In this document: positions 32,458 to 41,562 of the stretch, in pieces
Position numbering within the stretch: the first letter of the stretch is position 1
How the letters are laid out: each line of letters opens with the position of its first letter
From: Burkholderia cenocepacia
GTDB lineage: Bacteria; Pseudomonadota; Gammaproteobacteria; Burkholderiales; Burkholderiaceae
Direction of reading: 5' to 3'
Length of the DNA: 64,000 nt
Assembly (NCBI RefSeq): GCF_014211915.1
Contig: NZ_CP060039.1
Location: forward strand, 2,232,001-2,296,000
Notes under the pieces: model-generated
What the model saw: the letters and a program-made list of their open reading frames with translations, nothing else
Databases searched by the model: none
Told to the model about the DNA's origin: nothing
Translations under genes and position numbers: made by a program

Positions 32458-32784
32458 TTGAAAGCAAAAAGCAAACTCACCATCAACGGGCTGATCGGGG
32501 CCATGAAGCCCGGCGTCCGGTACTCGGCGCACGACCTCGCACGCCGCTTGAAGCATCCCGTTTCGTCGGTGCGCCAGCTGCTGTCGCTCGACGTCGCGCT
32601 CGCGCGTCTCGACTGCCATTCGGAGAGCCGCGGCCGGATGTACTCGCTCGCGGGCACGAGCCGCTCGCCGGGCACGCACGTCGACACGCGCGTCCGGCCG
32701 GACTTCACGAGCAACCTGTCGGGCTACATGGCCGAGCTCAACACGCGCCAGGCGCTGGCGATGATGACGCGGGGTGGCCGGTGA
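32458..32784 (+). CDS. Small HTH-like phage protein
   Basis: A 108-aa basic protein from TTG 32458, supported by AAGGAG about 10 bases upstream; the first in-frame ATG is 32503. A winged-helix-like segment is visible (SAHDLARRLKHPVSSVRQLL). Precedes the late regulator by a GTGA overlap. Function unknown. Confidence 0.6.
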   Translation: MKAKSKLTINGLIGAMKPGVRYSAHDLARRLKHPVSSVRQLLSLDVALARLDCHSESRGRMYSLAGTSRSPGTHVDTRVRPDFTSNLSGYMAELNTRQALAMMTRGGR

Positions 32785-33440
32785 TCGCCATCTTCGAGAA
32801 CACGCAGCAGGCGCTGCACGTCAGTTTCCTGGTGACGTCGCTGCCGCCACGCCAGAAGCAGCAGTTCCGCCTGGCGCTGATCCAGATCCTCGAATCGGTC
32901 GGCCGTCTCAGCACGCGCCAGGCTGAATTCCTCGACTACCTGTACGGTACCTCGTCGGGCACGATCAACTTCGACGGGCTGAGCGGCGACGAAATCCGGG
33001 CCCAGTGCGCGATGGTCGTCGGCGCGGTGCGCGATCACCTGCTGAAGCCGGAACGCAATGCGGTGTGGCTCCGCTATGCCTGCGGCATGCCGGCGCGGCC
33101 GGCGAGCGCCACACGCGCGGCGGACCCTGGAATCCCGCCGTCGGCCGAGTGGAAGCGGGCGCTCGTCGAGATGCGGACGTACCTGCGGCCGTCGCTCACC
33201 GTGACGAACGGCAAGGCGATCATGGCGCTGATCGCGGGCCATTCGCAAACGCGGCTGCGCCAGGACGGATTGTCGTACCGGGAGATTTCCGAGGAGACGC
33301 ACGTCACGGTCCGGACGCTGGAGCGCAACGCGCAGATCATCCGGAAGCGACTCGTCGAGCTGGAACACCAGGCCGTGAAGCGGCTGACACCGCTCTTCGA
33401 GCGAAACAACGTAACGATCGCGGAGGCCGTTGAGGCGTAA
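32781..33440 (+). CDS. Late regulator in the Q position
   Basis: A 219-aa protein from GTG 32781. The C-terminal half has a sigma-like helix-turn-helix (GLSYREISEETHVTVRTLER). It is the last early gene, directly upstream of a promoter-terminator pair and the packaging genes, where antitermination protein Q or a late activator is expected. Sequence alone does not decide between antiterminator and activator. Confidence 0.65.
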   Translation: MIAIFENTQQALHVSFLVTSLPPRQKQQFRLALIQILESVGRLSTRQAEFLDYLYGTSSGTINFDGLSGDEIRAQCAMVVGAVRDHLLKPERNAVWLRYACGMPARPASATRAADPGIPPSAEWKRALVEMRTYLRPSLTVTNGKAIMALIAGHSQTRLRQDGLSYREISEETHVTVRTLERNAQIIRKRLVELEHQAVKRLTPLFERNNVTIAEAVEA

Positions 33441-33461
33441 GGGGTACGGCGAAAATTCCCC

Positions 33462-33490
33462 TTGCAAATGTGGCGGATGGGGTGTAGATT
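33462..33490 (+). promoter_or_regulatory. Late promoter (pR'-like)
   Basis: TTGCAA (33462-33467), 17-bp spacer, TAGATT (33485-33490), 21 bp after the late regulator stop. Predicted start is near 33497, about 20 nt ahead of the terminator at 33517. Confidence 0.65.
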
Positions 33491-33516
33491 TTCGCCAGAT
33501 TGCAGAGTTGCGACCA

Positions 33517-33550
33517 AAGCCCGCTGAGCCGACAAGCCAGCGGGCTTTTT
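33517..33550 (+). terminator. Promoter-proximal terminator (tR'-like)
   Basis: Perfect 10-bp stem AAGCCCGCTG/CAGCGGGCTT (33517-33526, 33538-33547) with 11-nt loop, then T's. It would stop late transcripts immediately unless modified. The non-coding stretch to 33727 holds another GC hairpin (GCCCGCTGAGCGGGC, about 33684-33698). Confidence 0.7.
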
Positions 33551-33727
33551 CGTTGTGGCGTGGCGCGCTATACTCGACCCGGCCTTAGCTGCGCCGGCGG
33601 GAAAGACGCAGCGAGGTGATCAGCCAGCGCGCCGAAAGGTGCAGACGGGTTTCCGCCGCCCTGCTGGCGCCAGACATGTTGAGCCCGCTGAGCGGGCGCA
33701 CATCGGTCTTATGTTGTACGGCCTCTG

Positions 33728-34090
33728 TCAGTTGTGAACGAAACCGATGGGATTCGGCGGAGCCAGGGGCTTGGTCAGCTTCGTCAAGAGTAGCGAGGCT
33801 TGGGAGTAATGCTGGACCAGAGTCGCGGGTATCCCTTCATCGGTTACGCCAGTAAATCGAATGAACTGGCCGGCCGCAGCAATCTCTGTGATTTGAAGCG
33901 TGATGCTTTTTCCAAACGAGGCGAGCATAGCGCCGACGGCTTCGGTGGATGTGAGAGTGGACTCAAATGCTTTGATTTCGTTGATCAAATTTTGAAGTGC
34001 CACATGGCCGGGCGACACCATCACCTCGTATGGGCTCGGCGTACCCGACGGGATCGGATCGGGGTCTGACATCAAGCCTGATCTGCTCAT
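33728..34090 (-). CDS. Unknown cargo protein opposing the late transcript
   Basis: A 120-aa protein (MSRSGLMSDPDPIPSGTPSP) whose body is helical (GHVALQNLINEIKAFESTLT, GAMLASFGKSITLQITEIAA). It has its own AAAGGAAACGTT ribosome site and a TAGAAT -10 box upstream. AT-richer and reversed between the late promoter and terminase, so it is probably a lysogenically expressed insertion. Function unknown. Confidence 0.6.
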   Translation of the reverse strand: MSRSGLMSDPDPIPSGTPSPYEVMVSPGHVALQNLINEIKAFESTLTSTEAVGAMLASFGKSITLQITEIAAAGQFIRFTGVTDEGIPATLVQHYSQASLLLTKLTKPLAPPNPIGFVHN

Positions 34091-34140
34091 AACGTTTCCT
34101 TTAATTGTGACGCGGCCATTCCGCCTCTCGATTCTAAGGT

Positions 34141-34809
34141 ATGACACGCCGCACTCATCTTGTTGAAGCCGCTCCATCATCGATGAGCGCGCGCCCTGTC
34201 CCTCCAGACCTCCTATTCGACGACTCGAATTGGATCCGGCACATCGTGCCGGCCGACGGCGTCGCCGAGTGGGTGAACGAGACGCTCATCCGCGCCGGCG
34301 CGCCGCTGCACAACCCTGATCACGAGCACCTGATCGACGCTGACGTCGCCTACCTCTGGGCGGCCGTCGAGAACGTGCGCCAGATGCGGCGCGTCGTCGG
34401 CCAGTGCGAAGAGGTGACGATCCGCGCCGGCGGCTGGCAGCGCGCCAGGCAGGAACAGCAGTACCTCGAATGGTTCGGCCGCGTGCCGGCCTTCCTGATC
34501 ACGCTCGACGCGCACTACGCGCGCGAGTGCAACGACCTGCAGTGGTGCGCGCTCGTCGAGCACGAGCTGTATCACATCGGCCAGCGCACCGACGAGTTCG
34601 GCGCGCCGGCTTTCACGAAGGACGGCATGCCGAAGCTCGGCATCCGCGGGCACGACGTCGAGGAGTTCGTCGGCATCGTCCGGCGATACGGCGTGGCCGG
34701 CGGCGCGGGCGATACAGCGAAGCTGGTCGACGCCGCACGGCGGGCGCCCGAGGTCGGCCATGTCGACATCGCCCGCGCCTGCGGCACCTGCATCCTGCGG
34801 GCCGCATAA
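34141..34809 (+). CDS. Putative phage metallopeptidase
   Basis: A 222-aa protein with a zinc-peptidase-like VEHELYHIGQ (HExxH) and a downstream candidate ligand region (IRGHDVEEFVGIVRRYG). The family is common just ahead of phage terminases. ATG 34141 has AAGG close by; ATG 34183 is an alternative start. Substrate unknown; a role in head processing is possible but the gene is not next to the prohead protease. Confidence 0.75.
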   Translation: MTRRTHLVEAAPSSMSARPVPPDLLFDDSNWIRHIVPADGVAEWVNETLIRAGAPLHNPDHEHLIDADVAYLWAAVENVRQMRRVVGQCEEVTIRAGGWQRARQEQQYLEWFGRVPAFLITLDAHYARECNDLQWCALVEHELYHIGQRTDEFGAPAFTKDGMPKLGIRGHDVEEFVGIVRRYGVAGGAGDTAKLVDAARRAPEVGHVDIARACGTCILRAA

Positions 34810-34827
34810 CCCGAACGTTTTCCCGCT

Positions 34828-35307
34828 ATGGCAGCACTTCCCGACGCGATCAAGGTGTTTATCGTGCAGGCGCTGGCGTGCTTCGACACGATCTCGCGCA
34901 CCGCGAAGGCCGTGCGGGATGAGTTCGGCGTCGAGGTGTCGCCGCAGCAGTGCGAGCGCTACGACCCGACGAAGCGCGCGGGATCGACGCTCAGCAAGAA
35001 ATACCGCGAGATATTCGAGCGCACGCGCGAGGAGTTCCTCAACGATACGTCGCGCATCGGCGTGTCGCACCGCGCCGTGCGCCTGCGCGCGCTCGACCGT
35101 GCCGTCGCGGAAGCGGAGCGACGCAACAACCTGCCGCTGATGGCGCAGCTGCTCGAACAGGCTGCGAAGGAATCCGGCGACGCCTACACGAACCGGCGCC
35201 GCCTCGAACACACTGGGGAGAACGGCGGCCCGATCGAGAACAGGACGGTCGTCGTCGATGAAAGCCAGGTCGCAGCCGCTGTCGCCAAGCTCGAAGACGA
35301 GTATTGA
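34828..35307 (+). CDS. terS: Terminase small subunit (DUF2280)
   Basis: A 159-aa DUF2280-type protein: [20 protein letters not shown], an HTH-like N-terminal half, [24 protein letters not shown] helices, and [19 protein letters not shown]. It recognises the packaging site and hands DNA to the large subunit. It overlaps the large-subunit gene by 50 bp. Confidence 0.8.
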   Translation: MAALPDAIKVFIVQALACFDTISRTAKAVRDEFGVEVSPQQCERYDPTKRAGSTLSKKYREIFERTREEFLNDTSRIGVSHRAVRLRALDRAVAEAERRNNLPLMAQLLEQAAKESGDAYTNRRRLEHTGENGGPIENRTVVVDESQVAAAVAKLEDEY

Positions 35308-36811
35308 CCCCGCCATCGAGCGGGCCGTCCTGAAGGCGAAGTGCGAGCGGGATCACCTGTTTTTCAGCCGGTACTTTTTCAAGCATCGCCAGGCGATCAA
35401 GTTCCGCGTCAATTGGCACCATGTGCTGATCGCCGACACGGTGCAGCGCGTGATCGATGGCACGCTGAAGAACGTCGTCATCAACGTGCCGCCGGGCTCG
35501 TCGAAGACCGAGCTGGTCGGGATCAACCTGATCGCTCGCGGCCTCGCGCTGAACCCGCGCGCGCGGTTCCTGCACATCAGCTACTCGGACGATCTCGCGC
35601 TGTTGAACAGCGAGACGGCGCGCGACATCGTCGCATCCGACGAGTACCAGGCGCTCTGGCCGCTGAAGGTGGCTGACGACGCGAAGTCGAAGAAGCGCTG
35701 GAACGTGCTCGTCGACGGGAAGAAGGCAGGCGGCGTGTACGCGGTGTCTCTCGGCGGCCAAATCACGGGCTTCCGGGCCGGGCACATGGCCGAGGGCTGG
35801 CAGGGCGCGATCATCATCGACGACCCGCTGAAGGTCGAAGATGCGTACAGCAAGACGAACCGGGACAAAGCCAACCGCAAGCTGCAGTCGACCGTGAAGA
35901 GCCGAAAGGCTAGCCCGGACACGCCGATCATCGTGATCATGCAGCGGCTCGCCGAGGAAGACCCGACGGGCTTCATCAAGGCCGGGAAGCTGCCGGGCGA
36001 CTGGGAATTCATCGAGATCCCGGCGCTGATCACGGACGAGTACGTCGCGAAGCTGCCGGCGCACATTCGCGACCGCGTCGAGTGCGACGAGCGAGACGCG
36101 GACGGTCGGTACAGCTACTGGCCGTACAAGGAACCGCTGCACGAACTGCTCGCGTCCGAGAAGGCCGACGCGTACGTGTTCAACGGCCAGTACATGCAGC
36201 GGCCGTCGCCGCTGGGCGGCGGCATCATCCAGAGCGGCAAGTTCCTGCGCTACGGCGCGCTGCCGCAGCTGCAGTACCGGAAAATCTTCGCCGACACGGC
36301 GCAGAAGACCGCCGAGCGGAACGACTACAGCGTGTTCGAGTGCTGGGGGCTTGGGTACGACAACCGCCTGTACCTGATCGACCTGGTCCGCGGAAAGTGG
36401 AAGGCGCCGGAGCTGAAGCAGCGTGCGCTCGACTTCTGGAACAAGCACAACGCGATCGGCGCCGGCGACCCGGGCGCGCCGGTGCTGCGCCAGATGAAGG
36501 TAGAGGACAAGTCCAGCGGTACCGGGCTGATTCAGGACATTCAGGCGGCCGGCGGCATCCCGATCGAGGGTATCGAGCGCGTGAAGGACAAGCTGACGCG
36601 CGTCATGGATGTCGTCAGCCATATCGATGCCGGCAACGTCGGCATCCCGCTGGATGCCCCGTGGGTCAGCGACTTCTTGACCGAGTGCGACTCGTTCACA
36701 GCTGACGACACGCACATGCACGACGACCAGATCGATCCGATGGTCGACGCAATCAACGACATGCTGGGAGGCGCGAAGGACCTGTCGGTCTGGGAGCGGC
36801 TTGCCGGTTGA
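35258..36811 (+). CDS. terL: Terminase large subunit
   Basis: A 517-aa packaging ATPase/nuclease. Walker A-like [13 protein letters not shown] and Walker [12 protein letters not shown] are visible in the N-terminal motor; the C-terminal nuclease begins with [16 protein letters not shown] and retains HDDQIDP near the end. The overlapping start (35258) is kept because the frame is open and coupled translation is usual; a later start is possible since the first 20 residues look unstructured. Confidence 0.93.
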   Translation: MKARSQPLSPSSKTSIDPAIERAVLKAKCERDHLFFSRYFFKHRQAIKFRVNWHHVLIADTVQRVIDGTLKNVVINVPPGSSKTELVGINLIARGLALNPRARFLHISYSDDLALLNSETARDIVASDEYQALWPLKVADDAKSKKRWNVLVDGKKAGGVYAVSLGGQITGFRAGHMAEGWQGAIIIDDPLKVEDAYSKTNRDKANRKLQSTVKSRKASPDTPIIVIMQRLAEEDPTGFIKAGKLPGDWEFIEIPALITDEYVAKLPAHIRDRVECDERDADGRYSYWPYKEPLHELLASEKADAYVFNGQYMQRPSPLGGGIIQSGKFLRYGALPQLQYRKIFADTAQKTAERNDYSVFECWGLGYDNRLYLIDLVRGKWKAPELKQRALDFWNKHNAIGAGDPGAPVLRQMKVEDKSSGTGLIQDIQAAGGIPIEGIERVKDKLTRVMDVVSHIDAGNVGIPLDAPWVSDFLTECDSFTADDTHMHDDQIDPMVDAINDMLGGAKDLSVWERLAG

Positions 36812-36831
36812 GCACGACAGGATTTCCCGGA

Positions 36832-38298
36832 ATGTCGAAACGGAAGCAACAGACCCGGCCGCCGCGCGCGCCGGCGGCGACGCACGCCCATCGCACGGTC
36901 GACTCGTTCGCAAACTTCGAAGCGCGGCTCGGATGGGGCGCCGACAACCAGGCGTCGGCGGCGCAGTACACGCTGTCGTACCAGAGCCGCAACCGCGTCT
37001 GGCTGGAAGCCGCGTACCGCGGATCGTGGATCGTGCGCGCCGCGGTGGACGCGATCCCGGAGGACATGACCCGCAAGGGCATCGAGATGTCTGGGCTCGA
37101 TCCGACCGACGTGTCGAAGATGGAGACGGCGCTCACGCGCAAGGCGATCTGGGACCAGCTCTGCGACACCGGCAAGTGGGCGCAGCTGTACGGTGGCGCG
37201 ATCGCAGTGATGCTGATCGACGGGCAGGACATGTCGCAGCAGCTTCGGCGCGAGACCATCGGGAAAGGCCAGTTCAAGGGCCTGCTCGTGCTCGACCGCT
37301 GGATGGTTGCGCCGCCGGTCGGCGAGGTCGTGACCGAGTTCGGTCCCGATCTCGGCATGCCGAAGTTCTACGACGTGCTGCCGACGGCGATCGGCTTGCC
37401 TCAGGGGCGCATTCACCACTCGCGCGTGCTGCGAATGGATGGCGAAGCGCTGCCGTTCTACCAGCGCATCAGCGAGAACGGTTGGGGTCTGTCAATCCTC
37501 GAGCCGATGTGGGACCGGCTCATCGCCTTCGACAGCGCGACGGTCGGCGCCGGCCAGCTTGTCTACAAGGCGCATCTGCGCACGCTGAGCGTCGAGAAGC
37601 TGCGCGAGATCATCGCGGCCGGCGGCCCGGCGCTCAACGGCCTGCTGAAGCAGGTCGAGATGATCCGGCTCGGGCAGTCGAACGAGGGTATCACCCTCAT
37701 CGACGCGACCGACAAGTTCGAGACGCACCAGTACGCGTTCAGCGGGCTGTCCGACGTCTTGCTCCAGTTTGCGATGCAGCTCAGCGGCGCGACGGGCATT
37801 CCGCTCGATCGCCTGTTTGGCCAGCAGCCGGCCGGCCTGAGCGACACCGGCGAAGGGTCGCGCTTGCTGTACCACGAGAAGGTGCACACGCGGCAGGAGC
37901 GTCGGCTGCGCAACCCGCTGCACGGGCTGCTCGACGTGATGTGCCGGTCGGAGATCGGCCAGCCGTTGCCCGAGGACTTCTCGTACGAGTTCAACCCGCT
38001 GCAGGAGATGTCGGCCGCCGAGAAGGCGGAGATCGGCAACAAGACGGTCGACTCGGTGACGAAGGCCGTCGACGCCGACCTGATTCCGCGCAGCCAGGGC
38101 ATGCGTGAGCTGAAGGCGTCGTCGCCCGACACCGGCATGTTCGGGGACATCCCCGACGAAGCGATCGAGCAGGCCGAGCGCGATGAAGAGGGCGAAGACC
38201 CGCCGGGAATTGACCCGGCGCTTCCGGTCGGCCCGGCGCCGGGCGCGGCCGCGCGCACGAACGATTCTCTGCTTCGCAGGCTTTTCCGACGTCGATGA
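36832..38298 (+). CDS. Portal protein (DUF1073)
   Basis: A 488-aa portal of the DUF1073 type, forming the dodecameric DNA channel at the capsid vertex. Typical blocks: YRGSWIVRAAVDAIPEDMTR, LYGGAIAVMLIDGQD, HHSRVLRMDGEALP and TGIPLDRLFGQQPAGLSDTG. ATG 36832 is used; a TTG at 36808 overlapping the terminase stop would add 8 residues. Followed by a 4-bp overlap with the head morphogenesis gene. Confidence 0.9.
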   Translation: MSKRKQQTRPPRAPAATHAHRTVDSFANFEARLGWGADNQASAAQYTLSYQSRNRVWLEAAYRGSWIVRAAVDAIPEDMTRKGIEMSGLDPTDVSKMETALTRKAIWDQLCDTGKWAQLYGGAIAVMLIDGQDMSQQLRRETIGKGQFKGLLVLDRWMVAPPVGEVVTEFGPDLGMPKFYDVLPTAIGLPQGRIHHSRVLRMDGEALPFYQRISENGWGLSILEPMWDRLIAFDSATVGAGQLVYKAHLRTLSVEKLREIIAAGGPALNGLLKQVEMIRLGQSNEGITLIDATDKFETHQYAFSGLSDVLLQFAMQLSGATGIPLDRLFGQQPAGLSDTGEGSRLLYHEKVHTRQERRLRNPLHGLLDVMCRSEIGQPLPEDFSYEFNPLQEMSAAEKAEIGNKTVDSVTKAVDADLIPRSQGMRELKASSPDTGMFGDIPDEAIEQAERDEEGEDPPGIDPALPVGPAPGAAARTNDSLLRRLFRRR

Positions 38299-39050
38299 TC
38301 CTCACCCTCGATCGAAAGCGTGACCGGCGCAAGAACCCGGTCCGGCTGAGCGGTGCCGAGCGGAAGTACGGCAGCCAGTTGCGAAAGATCGCCCACCAGG
38401 TCGGCGTGCTCGTGAACGGCTTTCCGGCCGATGACGCGTCATACGCGCCGACGATTGAGGAGCTGTTGCGCAGGTATGCCGAGGCGCTCGCGCCGTGGGC
38501 CGAGGCGACCGCGGCGCGCATGATCGCCGACCTGAATCGGCGCGACGAGCAGATGTGGATGAAGCAGGCCGCCGACATGTCGCGCGCGCTGCGCGAGGAG
38601 ATACGCGGCGCGGCCACCGGCGAGACGATGCACGCTCTCCTGGCCGAGCAGGTGCGGCTGATCAAGTCGATCCCGCTCGACGCAGCCGAGCGCGTGCACC
38701 GGCTCACGCTGGAAGGAATCGTCGACAGCACGCGCGCCGCGCAGATCTCGAAGGCGATTCAGGAGTCAGGGCAGGTCGCGAAAAGCCGGGCCGACACGAT
38801 CGCGCGAACGGAGGTCAGTCGCACGGCCGCGACCCTCACCGAGGCGCGCGCCGTCGATGTCGGCAGCCCCGGCTACTTCTGGCGGACGTCGGATGACTCG
38901 GACGTGCGCGAGGACCATCGCGAGTTGGAAGGCAAGTTTTTCACCTGGGACAAGCCGCCAGTCGCGGACAAGCGGTCGGGCGCGCGCGCCCATCCTGGCT
39001 GCATCTACAACTGCCGGTGCTGGGCCGAAGTCGTGCTTCCGAAGGACTGA
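38295..39050 (+). CDS. Head morphogenesis protein (Mu gpF / SPP1 gp7 family)
   Basis: A 251-aa minor head protein. The C-terminal third has the family signature: ARTEVSRTAATLTEARAVD, SDDSDVREDHRELEG and HPGCIYNCRCWAE with its Cys pair. Found next to portals, it is probably injected or stabilises the portal vertex. Start ATG 38295 overlaps the portal stop. Confidence 0.9.
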   Translation: MILTLDRKRDRRKNPVRLSGAERKYGSQLRKIAHQVGVLVNGFPADDASYAPTIEELLRRYAEALAPWAEATAARMIADLNRRDEQMWMKQAADMSRALREEIRGAATGETMHALLAEQVRLIKSIPLDAAERVHRLTLEGIVDSTRAAQISKAIQESGQVAKSRADTIARTEVSRTAATLTEARAVDVGSPGYFWRTSDDSDVREDHRELEGKFFTWDKPPVADKRSGARAHPGCIYNCRCWAEVVLPKD

Positions 39051-39051
39051 T

Positions 39052-39345
39052 ATGGCGAAGATGAAACGAGACAGCAGCGGATCGTTGCTGTTCGAGTGTC
39101 CGTGCGGCGAACTGCACGTCGTCTATCCGCATGGCTGCGATTCTCCGAACCCGGCGCGATGGAGCTGGAACGGCAGCGTGGATGCCCCGACGTTGTCGCC
39201 GTCGATCCTCGTATCGTGGCCCGGCCCCGGCGACCGGCGGAACGTCTGCCATTCATTCATCACGGATGGCCGCATCCAGTTCTGCGGCGACTGCACGCAT
39301 GAACTGGCCGGTCAGACGGTCGAGATTCCTGACTGGATGGACTGA
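39052..39345 (+). CDS. Cys-rich hypothetical phage protein
   Basis: A 97-aa protein with FECPCGELHVVYPHG, SPSILVSWPGPG, CHSFITDGRIQFCGDCTHEL: Cys and His suggestive of a zinc site. I recognise it as a recurrent small family with a DUF6527-like pattern, of unknown role, often placed among head genes. Confidence 0.65.
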   Translation: MAKMKRDSSGSLLFECPCGELHVVYPHGCDSPNPARWSWNGSVDAPTLSPSILVSWPGPGDRRNVCHSFITDGRIQFCGDCTHELAGQTVEIPDWMD

Positions 39346-39347
39346 GC

Positions 39348-39515
39348 ATGCCGACACATCGAACGACGTTGCGCGTGCGAGTGCGCACCGCATGGTGGTT
39401 GCCGCTTTACCTCCGATCCCTGGCCGTCTGGTGCCAGGTCACGCGCACCGAGCCCGATTACGAGCGAGTCCGCGGCGTCATCGCGCGCGGCGTCCGAACC
39501 AGCATTGAAGACTGA
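39348..39515 (+). CDS. Micro basic phage protein
   Basis: A 55-aa protein (MPTHRTTLRVRVRTAWWLPL) with a short hydrophobic stretch WWLPLYLRSLAVW. Starts 2 bp after the previous stop and ends 1 bp before the next ATG, the compact spacing typical of translated phage genes. Function unknown. Confidence 0.55.
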   Translation: MPTHRTTLRVRVRTAWWLPLYLRSLAVWCQVTRTEPDYERVRGVIARGVRTSIED

Positions 39516-39516
39516 T

Positions 39517-40977
39517 ATGCGCATTTTCACCACTGACCACGCGTGCACGTGCGGCGCGCATGCGCCGCGCGGTCGCGCGCATACCCGCGACGGTATCACC
39601 GCGTCGGGCGTGTACGCGGCCGAGCAGCTCGGCGAGCGGCAGTCGATCACGCCTGAAGGTTTCCTGCTCTGCGAGGCCGTGCCGATCGCGCGCGTCGGCG
39701 CGCAGGACTACGCCTATTTCGAGCTGCCCGAGATCGAGGCGAAGGACGGTGTCATCGTCGCCGAGCGCACGGCCGACGTGCTGTTCAGCCCCGAGACGCT
39801 CGCCAGCTTCGAAGGCAAGCCGATCACGATCGACCATCCGCCGGATTTCGTGACGCCGGCGAATTACATGTCGGTGTCCCGCGGCGACGTGCGCAACGTG
39901 CGGCGCGGCGAGGGCGCTCAGTCGGACCTTATGTTGGCTGACCTGCTGATCAAGGATGCCGAGGCGATCCGCCGCGTGCAGAGCGACGGCCCTGACGCGC
40001 TCGACCAAGTCAGCAACGGCTACGACGCCGACTACGAACAGATTGCGCCTGGGCGGGCGCGACAGGTGGTGATCGTGGGCAACCACGTCGCCCTCGTGAA
40101 AAGCGCCCGCTGTGGCCCCGTGTGTTCGATCGGGGATAGCAGTTCCAACCTACTCCCGACAGGAGATGCAAGCATGGCAACCAAGAAAGGCTCCAAGTTC
40201 GTCGACGCGTTGCGCAAGGCGTTCATGACGCGCGATTCCGAAGCGTTCGAGAAGGTCGCGAGCGAGATGACCGGCGACGAAGGCGGCGAGGGCGGCGACG
40301 GCCAACCCCAGATTCACATCCACATGCCCGGTACCGGCACCGATCCGAAGGCGGCTGTCTCCGCGACGGGCGACGATGTCGCGGGCGGTGGCGAAGGCGA
40401 TCCGCTGAAGCAGGTGCTCGACGCGATCCATGCCACCAACGGCAAGATCGACGCGCTCGCCGATCGCGTGACGAAGCTCGAAGGCGGCGGCACGCAGACG
40501 GGCGACGCGGACGACGATGACGACGACCTGCTCGGTACCGGAACGACGGACAACGGCGGTACCGGCGAAGGCGACGACGACAAGACCGGCGCGCGTACCG
40601 GCGACAGCACTGCACTGCGCGACCAGTTTCAGGACGCGCTCTCGCGCGCCGAGATCCTCGCGCCGGGCGTGCGACTGCCGACGTTCGATGCGAAGGCGGT
40701 CCGCAAGAAGACGGTCGACGCCATGTGCGTGCTGCGCCGGCGCGCGCTGCGCGCCGCACTGGATAACGAGAACGCCGAACTGGTCAAGTCGGTGGTCGGC
40801 GGCGCGAACGTCGCCAGCATGACCTGCGATTCCGTCGCGGCGTTCTTCAACGCAGCGTCGGAGGTCGTGCGCAGCAAGAACTCCGGCGTCACGCAGCGCC
40901 GGACGAACGATTCCGCTCACACCGAGCGGAAAGACATCAACGCAATCCACGCGGAATTCTGGAAGGTCCGCAAGTAA
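39517..40977 (+). CDS. DUF2213 prohead protease / scaffold fusion
   Basis: A 486-aa protein. The N-terminal 210 residues are the DUF2213 domain (TPEGFLLCEAVPIARVG, PITIDHPPDFVTPANY, DQVSNGYDADYEQIAPG), regarded as prohead maturation protease. The C-terminal 270 residues are acidic, Gly/Asp-rich and helical, as in scaffolds, and can be made separately from an internal start at 40174. Such nested protease/scaffold genes occur in lambda (C/Nu3). Confidence 0.85.
   Translation: MRIFTTDHACTCGAHAPRGRAHTRDGITASGVYAAEQLGERQSITPEGFLLCEAVPIARVGAQDYAYFELPEIEAKDGVIVAERTADVLFSPETLASFEGKPITIDHPPDFVTPANYMSVSRGDVRNVRRGEGAQSDLMLADLLIKDAEAIRRVQSDGPDALDQVSNGYDADYEQIAPGRARQVVIVGNHVALVKSARCGPVCSIGDSSSNLLPTGDASMATKKGSKFVDALRKAFMTRDSEAFEKVASEMTGDEGGEGGDGQPQIHIHMPGTGTDPKAAVSATGDDVAGGGEGDPLKQVLDAIHATNGKIDALADRVTKLEGGGTQTGDADDDDDDLLGTGTTDNGGTGEGDDDKTGARTGDSTALRDQFQDALSRAEILAPGVRLPTFDAKAVRKKTVDAMCVLRRRALRAALDNENAELVKSVVGGANVASMTCDSVAAFFNAASEVVRSKNSGVTQRRTNDSAHTERKDINAIHAEFWKVRK
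40174..40977 (+). CDS. Nested scaffold protein from internal start
   Basis: An in-frame ATG at 40174 is preceded by AGGAG with an 8-nt spacer, a better ribosome site than that of the full gene. The 267-aa product (MATKKGSKFVDALRKAFMTR...) would be the scaffold moiety alone, containing the Asp-rich linker and C-terminal helices. Predicted from sequence and lambda Nu3 analogy. Confidence 0.6.
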   Translation: MATKKGSKFVDALRKAFMTRDSEAFEKVASEMTGDEGGEGGDGQPQIHIHMPGTGTDPKAAVSATGDDVAGGGEGDPLKQVLDAIHATNGKIDALADRVTKLEGGGTQTGDADDDDDDLLGTGTTDNGGTGEGDDDKTGARTGDSTALRDQFQDALSRAEILAPGVRLPTFDAKAVRKKTVDAMCVLRRRALRAALDNENAELVKSVVGGANVASMTCDSVAAFFNAASEVVRSKNSGVTQRRTNDSAHTERKDINAIHAEFWKVRK

Positions 40978-40986
40978 GGAGCCGAC

Positions 40987-41493
40987 ATGCCCTCGTTGCA
41001 AGCTTATCAATTTCGCATGCCGGCAGGCTTTGCCGGCGACCTCCAGCGCGCCGAAGTCGCCACGATCGAGCCGCAGTTGATCGACCCGGCGGCACCGCCG
41101 ACGGCGTTCGGCGTGTCGGTGAAGATGGTGAACGGCAAGATCCAGCCGATCAACAACGCGGCCGACACGGCGGCGCTCGTCTACGGCGTGAACCTCCGCG
41201 CGTACCCGATCCAGGGCAACGGCAACGATCCGCTCGGCACGTCGACGCCGCCGACGAGCGGTCCGACCGACATCCTGAAGCGCGGCTATTTCAATGCCGC
41301 GCTGGGCGGCACCGCGCCGGCCACGAAGAACGGTACGGTGTACGTGCGCGTCGCGGCAGCGGCCGCCGGCAAGCCGCTCGGTGGCTTCGAAGCGGCGGCC
41401 GACGGCACGAACACCGTTGTGATGCCCTCGAACTGGTACTTCACCGGTCCGGCCGACGCATACGGCATCGTGGAAATCGCCGTCAACATCTGA
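40987..41493 (+). CDS. Head decoration / structural cement protein
   Basis: A 168-aa protein (MPSLQAYQFRMPAGFAGDLQ) between scaffold and major capsid genes. Beta-rich with Gly/Ala segments (VYVRVAAAAAGKPLGGF), consistent with capsid cement proteins. Followed by a terminator, then the capsid gene. Confidence 0.75.
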   Translation: MPSLQAYQFRMPAGFAGDLQRAEVATIEPQLIDPAAPPTAFGVSVKMVNGKIQPINNAADTAALVYGVNLRAYPIQGNGNDPLGTSTPPTSGPTDILKRGYFNAALGGTAPATKNGTVYVRVAAAAAGKPLGGFEAAADGTNTVVMPSNWYFTGPADAYGIVEIAVNI

Positions 41494-41520
41494 TCCGGCG
41501 CTGAACAGCGCTTCACCCGA

Positions 41521-41543
41521 AGCCCCGCCATCGCGGGGCTTTT
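41521..41543 (+). terminator. Hairpin between decoration and capsid genes
   Basis: AGCCCCGCCATCGCGGGGCT followed by TTT: a stable stem with short T run. May trim decoration-gene transcripts or stabilise the 5' end of capsid mRNA. Confidence 0.6.
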
Positions 41544-41562
41544 GCATTTCTGGAGCCATTAC

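Noticed and set aside
36808..36831. TTG start for the portal overlapping the terminase stop
   Set aside because: Possible but weaker than ATG 36832; adds only eight non-conserved residues.
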